From contig DASTNZ010000034.1 of NCBI GenBank assembly GCA_035762665.1, positions 22,149-86,148 on the forward strand: a stretch of DNA of 64,000 nt, in the 5' to 3' direction. The notes below the pieces were generated by a model that saw only the letters and a list, made by a program, of their open reading frames with translations, did no database searches and had not been told where the DNA came from. Source of the DNA: JASLBX01 sp035762665. GTDB taxonomy: Bacteria > Actinomycetota > Actinomycetes > Jiangellales > Jiangellaceae. Both the position numbers and the translations under genes were made by a program. Below are positions 59,199-64,000 of the stretch, one piece after another (position 1 is the first letter of the stretch; each line of letters begins with the position of its first letter).

Positions 59199-60131
59199 GT
59201 GACGCCGTCTCAAGATCAGCCATACCGGTCCGGGTTCGCATGCTTCGTCGGCCGGCCCAACGCCGGCAAGTCAACGCTGACGAACGCACTTGTCGGCGAG
59301 AAGATCGCCATCACATCGAGCAAACCACAGACGACCCGGCACGCCATCCGGGGCATCGTCCACCGGCCGGACGGGCAGCTGGTTTTGGTCGACACCCCGG
59401 GGCTTCACCGGCCCCGCACGCTGCTCGGCCAGCGGCTGAACGATGTCGTCCGCACCACCTGGGCCGAGGTCGATCTGATCGGGTTCTGCCTGCCGGCCGA
59501 CCAGAAGATCGGCCCAGGTGACAGATTCATCGGCAACGAGCTGGCCCGGATTCCACGTACCCCGAAGATGGCGATCGTGACCAAGGTCGACCTCGCTACG
59601 CCTGACCAGGTAGCGGCGCAGCTGGCCACGGTGGCCGACCTCGGCGAAGAACTCGGCACTGATTGGGTTGACATCGTCCCGGTATCCGCGACCCGCGGCG
59701 ACCAGCTCGACCTGTTGGCGGACCTGCTGCTGGCCCAGCTGCCGGAAGGCCCGCCGCTGTACCCCGACGGTGAGCTCACCGACCAGCCGGAAGAGACGCT
59801 CGTCGCCGAACTGGTGCGCGAGGCCGCGCTTGAGGGCGTGCGAGACGAGCTACCGCACTCAATCGCTGCGGTGGTCGAGGAGATGAACCCGCGGGAGGGC
59901 CGGCCGGCTGACAAGCCGCTGCTCGACGTGCACGTCAACCTGTACGTCGAACGGGACAGCCAGAAGGCGATCGTCATCGGGCGGGGCGGCTCCCGGCTGC
60001 GCAAGGTCGGTACAAAGGCCCGCCAGCAGATCGAGCGGCTGCTCGGCACTCCGGTGTATCTCGATGTACACGTCAAGGTCGCCAAGGATTGGCAGCGCGA
60101 CCCGCGGCAGCTGCGAAAGCTCGGCTTCTAG
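59199..60131 (+). CDS. era: GTPase Era
   Basis: This 310-residue Era binds the 3' end of 16S rRNA and helps 30S maturation. Motifs are GRPNAGKSTLTNAL (G1), ITSSKPQTTRHAIRG (G2), DTPGLH (G3) and TKVD (G4). The C-terminal KH domain contains VNLYVERDSQKAIVIGRGGS and RLRKVGTKARQQIERLLGTP. It starts at GTG 59199 and follows the conserved ybeY-era order. Confidence 0.96.
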   Translation: MTPSQDQPYRSGFACFVGRPNAGKSTLTNALVGEKIAITSSKPQTTRHAIRGIVHRPDGQLVLVDTPGLHRPRTLLGQRLNDVVRTTWAEVDLIGFCLPADQKIGPGDRFIGNELARIPRTPKMAIVTKVDLATPDQVAAQLATVADLGEELGTDWVDIVPVSATRGDQLDLLADLLLAQLPEGPPLYPDGELTDQPEETLVAELVREAALEGVRDELPHSIAAVVEEMNPREGRPADKPLLDVHVNLYVERDSQKAIVIGRGGSRLRKVGTKARQQIERLLGTPVYLDVHVKVAKDWQRDPRQLRKLGF

Positions 60132-60224
60132 GGAAGCCGACGGCGCTCCCTTTCGATGTTTAGCCCCACAGCGTATGGTGCAGGATCGCAGCGTCCAGTC
60201 ACTATCGACAGGATGAGATCAGCG

Positions 60225-61637
60225 ATGAACTTCTGCCAGAACTGTGGTGCCCGGCTCGGTGAGGGGAAGTTCTGCGGCAATTGCGGCCATCCGATTCCGC
60301 CGGGGCAGCACGCGACGAGTACACCGGTGATCGAGGACGCGACGCGGCCGGTCTCCCCGATGCCGGACGAGACGTTGGTCGAAGCGCCGGCCGCGAAGCC
60401 ACCGTCCCGGCACCCGTTCGGTGACATCACCCTGCTCGACTATGTCCGCGATGTGCTTGCCCTGGTTCTGCTCGTGGCGAGCTTCTCGATGCCCTGGGAC
60501 GCTGAGGGCACGGCGGCCGACCGGATCCATGTGGTGCTCGTCACCCTGCTGGCCATGGCGTCGCTCACCCTGCCGTACCTGAAGCGGGGCGGCGTGCTTC
60601 CGGACGGGTGGGGCAATGCGGAGGTGCGGGTGGCGAGAGCGCTCGCGAACGTGCCGTACTTCGTGGTCGTCGCGCTGACCATCGTCATCGACATCGCCGC
60701 GGACGGCGGTGGATCCGGTGGCGTCGGTGTAGGGGTGGGATTCGGACTGGCCGGCGCGGTGCTGGCCGCGCAGGCCCGGCACGCCGACGAGGCCGACGAT
60801 CCGGGTCATGGCCGGGCTTGGCGGTTGGCTGCCGTCGGCATCGCAGCGGTCGCGGCAGCGCTGACCATCGTGCGCATCGTCGTAGTGCTGGCCGACCTCG
60901 GCGGGACGGACGCTGACTGGGGTCCGGTCACGCTCGCCCTGCTCGAGCCGGTCATCTTCATCGCCGTCTTGATCGTCCCGGTTGCGGCGCTGCTCGGCGG
61001 CCGAAGCCCCGCCCGCGACTTGCTGGTCGCGCTGGGTGTCGTGGCGGTGGTGATGGGCTTGTGGCGGATGTCGGAGGGCAGTGGGCTGCCCGAGGTGCTG
61101 AGGATCCGCGATGATGGGCCGGCCGAACTGCTCTGGATATCGATCGGTGCCGCCGTGCTCGCAGCGGGGGTGGCGCGGTTGTTGCGCCCGATCCCGGCAT
61201 CGTCGCACTGGATCGATACCGCAGCGCAGGCGCTTGGGTTGACCGCCATCTTGACCGGCCTGGCTGCGCTGTACTGGGTCGTTGTACTGACTTCAGTGGA
61301 CGAGGGTCGGGGCACCAGCATCACTGTTCTCGTGCTGCTCCTGCTGGCGCTCGTAGCGGCGATCGTCGGCCGCAGTGCGGTGCGCCGGGATCCTCGTGAG
61401 GGCCGCCCGGTGGCCCTTGCCGCCGCCGGCGTGCTCGTGCTCATCGCGATTATCGATCTCGCCGTCGAGACTGCCGGCCCGCACGGGGTGACGCAGGTCA
61501 GCGCCCTGGTGGTGAGCTCGTTGTTCGTGCTGCCGGCGCTGGTGGCGGTGGCGCTCACGGTGCCGCGTGCCGTCCGGGACGAACTCGGTCCGGTCGAACT
61601 CGGCGGCGCCGCCTTTGGTAGCCAGCCCCGGCCGTGA
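60225..61637 (+). CDS. Zinc-ribbon multi-pass membrane protein, unknown function
   Basis: This protein of about 470 residues begins with a double-CxxC zinc ribbon (MNFCQNCGARLGEGKFCGNC), followed by a Pro-rich linker. About ten to twelve predicted membrane helices follow, from ~80 to the end (e.g. VLALVLLVASFSMPW, NVPYFVVVALTIVIDIA, VVAVALTVPRAV). No transporter or enzyme motif is visible. Zinc-ribbon membrane proteins of this form are common in Actinobacteria. ATG 60225 is chosen; ATG 60213, four codons upstream, is equally possible. It sits between era and leuA. Confidence 0.75.
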   Translation: MNFCQNCGARLGEGKFCGNCGHPIPPGQHATSTPVIEDATRPVSPMPDETLVEAPAAKPPSRHPFGDITLLDYVRDVLALVLLVASFSMPWDAEGTAADRIHVVLVTLLAMASLTLPYLKRGGVLPDGWGNAEVRVARALANVPYFVVVALTIVIDIAADGGGSGGVGVGVGFGLAGAVLAAQARHADEADDPGHGRAWRLAAVGIAAVAAALTIVRIVVVLADLGGTDADWGPVTLALLEPVIFIAVLIVPVAALLGGRSPARDLLVALGVVAVVMGLWRMSEGSGLPEVLRIRDDGPAELLWISIGAAVLAAGVARLLRPIPASSHWIDTAAQALGLTAILTGLAALYWVVVLTSVDEGRGTSITVLVLLLLALVAAIVGRSAVRRDPREGRPVALAAAGVLVLIAIIDLAVETAGPHGVTQVSALVVSSLFVLPALVAVALTVPRAVRDELGPVELGGAAFGSQPRP

Positions 61638-61656
61638 CCGTGTAGGCTCTGCGTTC

Positions 61657-61716
61657 GTGCGGTGTGCACGGCCAGTTCAGGGCCTGCTTCTTACTCGCCG
61701 CGGCGTGGGCCGATAA
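61657..61716 (+). CDS. leuA leader peptide with three Leu codons
   Basis: GTG 61657 opens a 19-codon frame containing VQGLLLTRRGVGR with consecutive Leu codons CTG CTT CTT, ending at TAA 61714. TAGGCT (61643-61648) could be the -10 box, placing the transcript start about one base before the GTG. The core QGLLL-T matches the leuS leader of the same window. The frame is followed by competing hairpins before leuA. Leu-codon leaders upstream of leuA are known in Actinobacteria. Confidence 0.7.
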   Translation: MRCARPVQGLLLTRRGVGR

Positions 61717-61756
61717 GACCGGCTCCCTCGTCGCGGTGAGCTTGCGCGTGCCGGTC
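61694..61756 (+). promoter_or_regulatory. Alternative hairpins in the leuA 5' leader
   Basis: Two pairings compete. CTCGCCGCG in the leader's last codons (61694-61702) can pair with CGCGGTGAG (61732-61740, one G-T pair). GACCGGC (61717-61723), just after the leader stop, can pair with GCCGGTC (61750-61756), enclosing the former's 3' arm. No T-run follows, so control of leuA is more likely translational than by termination. Confidence 0.5.
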
Positions 61757-61800
61757 GCCTAGTCCCGCGACTACCGCATTTTCGAGGAGCCCTGTTCCTT

Positions 61801-63525
61801 ATGAGCCAGTCCTGGCCGCCGGCCCAATCACCGTCCGGCATGCCCGTCCACCGGTACCGCAACTTCCACGACCAGATTGCTGTCGATCTGCCCGATCGCA
61901 CCTGGCCGTCGCGTCGGATTGAAGCCTCACCGCAGTGGTGTGCGGTCGACCTCCGCGACGGCAATCAGGCGCTGATCGACCCGATGAACCGCGAGCGCAA
62001 GCGGCGTATGTTCGACCTGCTCGTGCGAATGGGCTATAAGCAGATCGAGGTCGGCTTCCCGTCCGCCAGCCAGACCGAGTTCGACTTCGTCCGCGAGCTG
62101 ATCGAGTCAGACCTGATCCCGGACGACGTGGTCATCCAGGTGCTTACCCAGTGCCGCGACCACCTGATCGAGCGGACCTTCGAGTCGCTGCGCGGGGCGC
62201 GGCGGGCGATCGTCCATCTCTACAGCTCGACGTCGATCCTGCAGCGGCGGGTGGTGTTCGGCCTGGATCGGGACGGCATCACCGACATCGCGACCACCGG
62301 AGCACGGACGGCGCTGAAGTACGCCGAGGCGATCACTCCGGACACCGAGGTCTACTGGGAGTACTCGCCTGAGTCCTACACCGGCACCGAGCTCGAGTAC
62401 GCGGTCGAGGTTTGCGACGCCGTGGCCGGCGTCCTAGACCCGACACCGGACCGGAAGATGATCATCAATCTGCCGGCCACGGTAGAGATGGCCTGGCCGA
62501 ACGTTTACGCGGACTCGATCGAGTGGATGAACCGCAACCTGTCCCGACGCGAGTCGCTGGTGTTGTCGCTGCACCCCCACAACGACCGAGGGACGGCGGT
62601 GGCGGCGGCCGAGCAGGGCCTGATGGCGGGGGCCGACCGTGTCGAGGGCTGTCTGTTCGGCAACGGCGAACGGACCGGCAACGTATGCCTGGTGACGCTC
62701 GGGATGAACCTGTTCAGCCAAGGCATCGACCCGCAGATCGACTTGTCGGACATCGACCAGATCCGCCGTACTGTCGAGCACTGCAACCAGCTGCCGGTTT
62801 CCGAGCGGCACCCGTGGGGTGGCGATCTGGTCTACACCGCGTTCTCCGGGAGCCATCAGGACGCGATCAAGAAGGGGTTCGAGGCGCTCGAGCGCGAAGC
62901 CAAGGAGGCCGGAACGGCGATCGAGGATTACTCGTGGGAGGTCCCTTACCTGCCGATCGACCCGAAGGACGTCGGGCGCAGCTACGAGGCGGTGATCCGG
63001 GTCAACTCGCAGTCCGGCAAGGGCGGCGTCGCGTACATCATGAAGGCCGAGCATCAGCTCGACCTGCCGCGCCGGCTGCAGATCGAGTTCTCCGGCGTCA
63101 TCCAGGCCGTCACCGACGGCGAGGGCGGGGAGATCGAGCCCGATCGGATGGGTGCGTTGTTCCGAACCGAGTACCTCGACCGCGACAAGCCGCTCGCGCT
63201 GAACTCGGTGCACACGTCGTCGGCGGCGGGGGAGCGGGACGTCCTCGAGGTCGGCGTCTACGTGGGGGGTGAGCGGCGGACGCTGCATGGCTCCGGCGAC
63301 GGGCCGATCGACGCGTTCGTCGACGCGCTGCGGCAGGTGGGCCACGAAGTGGTCGTCCTGGACTACGCCGAACACGCGCTGTCGGCCGGTGCCGATGCCA
63401 AGGCGGCGGCGTACGTGGAGTGCTCGATCGGCGGCAATGTCTACTGGGGTGTCGGGATCGATCCCAACATCGTCACGGCGTCCCTGCGCGCCGTCGTGAG
63501 CGCGGTCAACCGCGCCGCCTTCTGA
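61801..63525 (+). CDS. leuA: 2-isopropylmalate synthase
   Basis: This 574-residue enzyme condenses acetyl-CoA with 2-ketoisovalerate, the first committed step of leucine synthesis. The catalytic TIM barrel shows CAVDLRDGNQALIDPMNRER, VLSLHPHNDRGTAVAAAEQG, EGCLFGNGERTGNVCLVTLG and a C-terminal LeuA allosteric domain (~430-574) that mediates leucine feedback. It is the actinobacterial LeuA type. ATG 61801 has CGAGGAG upstream. Expression is probably controlled by the leader peptide and hairpins in front of it. A palindromic repeat follows the stop by one base. Confidence 0.96.
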   Translation: MSQSWPPAQSPSGMPVHRYRNFHDQIAVDLPDRTWPSRRIEASPQWCAVDLRDGNQALIDPMNRERKRRMFDLLVRMGYKQIEVGFPSASQTEFDFVRELIESDLIPDDVVIQVLTQCRDHLIERTFESLRGARRAIVHLYSSTSILQRRVVFGLDRDGITDIATTGARTALKYAEAITPDTEVYWEYSPESYTGTELEYAVEVCDAVAGVLDPTPDRKMIINLPATVEMAWPNVYADSIEWMNRNLSRRESLVLSLHPHNDRGTAVAAAEQGLMAGADRVEGCLFGNGERTGNVCLVTLGMNLFSQGIDPQIDLSDIDQIRRTVEHCNQLPVSERHPWGGDLVYTAFSGSHQDAIKKGFEALEREAKEAGTAIEDYSWEVPYLPIDPKDVGRSYEAVIRVNSQSGKGGVAYIMKAEHQLDLPRRLQIEFSGVIQAVTDGEGGEIEPDRMGALFRTEYLDRDKPLALNSVHTSSAAGERDVLEVGVYVGGERRTLHGSGDGPIDAFVDALRQVGHEVVVLDYAEHALSAGADAKAAAYVECSIGGNVYWGVGIDPNIVTASLRAVVSAVNRAAF

Positions 63526-63526
63526 T

Positions 63527-63623
63527 GCCGTTCGATCACGTTCGGCAGGCGGCGCGACGTACCTACAGGGCTGCATGCATGTAGCTACGTCGGCAACCCT
63601 GCCGAACGTGATCGAACGACGGC
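63527..63623. repeat. Full copy of a dispersed nested-palindrome element
   Basis: Outer arms TTCGATCACGTTCGGCAG (63531-63548) and its exact complement (63599-63616) are extended by two further pairs (63529-63530 / 63617-63618). An inner pair CGACGTACCTACA (63555-63567) / TGTAGCTACGTCG (63580-63592, one mismatch) closes a 12-base loop. The element, about 97 bases, begins one base after the leuA stop. A partial copy follows the acyl-CoA ligase gene at 47695. It encodes no protein and may also act as a terminator. Confidence 0.9.
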
Positions 63624-63683
63624 GGGGGAAGGGTAGAGCGCGGCGTATTCGGGTCTGCCAGGTGAGTAGGTGAGAATGGATCG

Positions 63684-64000
63684 GTGAGCCTCTACCGCGA
63701 CTCGGGTGTCGTGCTGCGCACCCAGAAGCTGGGCGAGGCCGACCGGATCATCACACTGCTGACCCGCGAAAACGGCAAGGTCCGGGCGGTCGCCAAGGGG
63801 GTGCGCCGGACGACGAGCCGGTTCGGCGCCCGCCTGGAGCCGTTCATGCACATCGACCTGCAGTTCGCCACCGGGCGGACGCTCGACATCATCACCCAGG
63901 TCGAGACGATCGCCCCGTATGGCACTCACATCTGCGACGATTACCCGCGGTACACGAGCGGGACGGCGATCCTAGAGACCGCCGACCGGCTGACCGCGGA
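63684..64000 (+). CDS. recO: DNA repair protein RecO, N-terminal part (3' end outside window)
   Basis: The first 105 codons read SLYRDSGVVLRTQKLGEADR, IITLLTRENGKVRAVAKGVR and RTTSRFGARLEPFMHIDLQF, the OB-fold N-terminus of RecO, followed by the start of the helical domain. RecO loads RecA onto single-stranded DNA with RecR. The start is GTG 63684. Position downstream of leuA is common in Actinobacteria. The gene runs off the window end. Confidence 0.93.
   Translation, partial: MSLYRDSGVVLRTQKLGEADRIITLLTRENGKVRAVAKGVRRTTSRFGARLEPFMHIDLQFATGRTLDIITQVETIAPYGTHICDDYPRYTSGTAILETADRLTA

Overview
The window is a 64 kb chromosomal segment from a high-GC Gram-positive bacterium (Actinomycetota). 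The evidence is the gene order (folC-ndk, the TIGR03960/TIGR03936 radical-SAM pair, rne-rplU-rpmA-obgE-proB-proA-nadD-rsfS, leuS, comEA-comEC-holA-rpsT, lepA-hemW-hrcA-dnaJ-rsmE, phoH-ybeY-CBS protein-cdd-like-era-leuA-recO), the frequent GTG starts, the strong G/C bias at third codon positions, a CIRCE-controlled hrcA-dnaJ, and an F420-type LLM oxidoreductase. I do not assign a genus.

Layout. 1-17 kb is a housekeeping block: end of folC, DUF4233, ndk, radical-SAM pair, a CtpE-like P-type ATPase, RNase E/G, L21/L27, Obg, proline biosynthesis (proB and proA, separated by two pseudogene remnants), nadD, rsfS, a histidine phosphatase and tRNA-Ala(GGC). 17.3-28.3 kb is accessory. It holds a tight four-gene signalling operon (hybrid histidine kinase, lone receiver, receiver-adenylate/guanylate cyclase, PGM1-like ATP-grasp ligase), a frameshifted alcohol dehydrogenase remnant beside it, an ArsR/SRPBCC/RibD-like module with an apparently leaderless promoter, and a MarR gene divergent from an MMPL exporter. 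28.5-33.2 kb holds VKOR, a leucine leader-peptide attenuator, leuS and degV. 33.3-36.1 kb is a polar amino acid ABC transporter. 36.2-41.6 kb holds comEA, comEC, holA, rpsT and an orphan MazF-like protein. 41.8-43.8 kb is a membrane protein plus multicopper oxidase insert. 43.9-52.9 kb holds lepA, a long-chain acyl-CoA ligase, hemW, DUF3097, hrcA, dnaJ and rsmE. 52.9-55.1 kb is a minus-strand insert (HIT protein, ECF-like sigma factor, GerMN/Gmad2 protein). 55.2-64 kb is the phoH-to-recO block, including a second leucine leader upstream of leuA.

The most distinctive items are: (1) the kinase/receiver/cyclase/ATP-grasp operon, which looks like a phosphorelay feeding a nucleotide cyclase and a peptide-ligase-like enzyme; (2) two related Leu-codon leader peptides upstream of leuS and leuA, the leuS one followed by a clear intrinsic terminator; (3) a long nested-palindrome repeat placed directly after the stop codons of leuA and, in decayed form, the acyl-CoA ligase gene; (4) a 32-bp-period repeat cluster downstream of rne; (5) several decayed gene remnants at apparent insertion junctions. 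All calls come from reading the sequence by eye. No database search or folding program was run.
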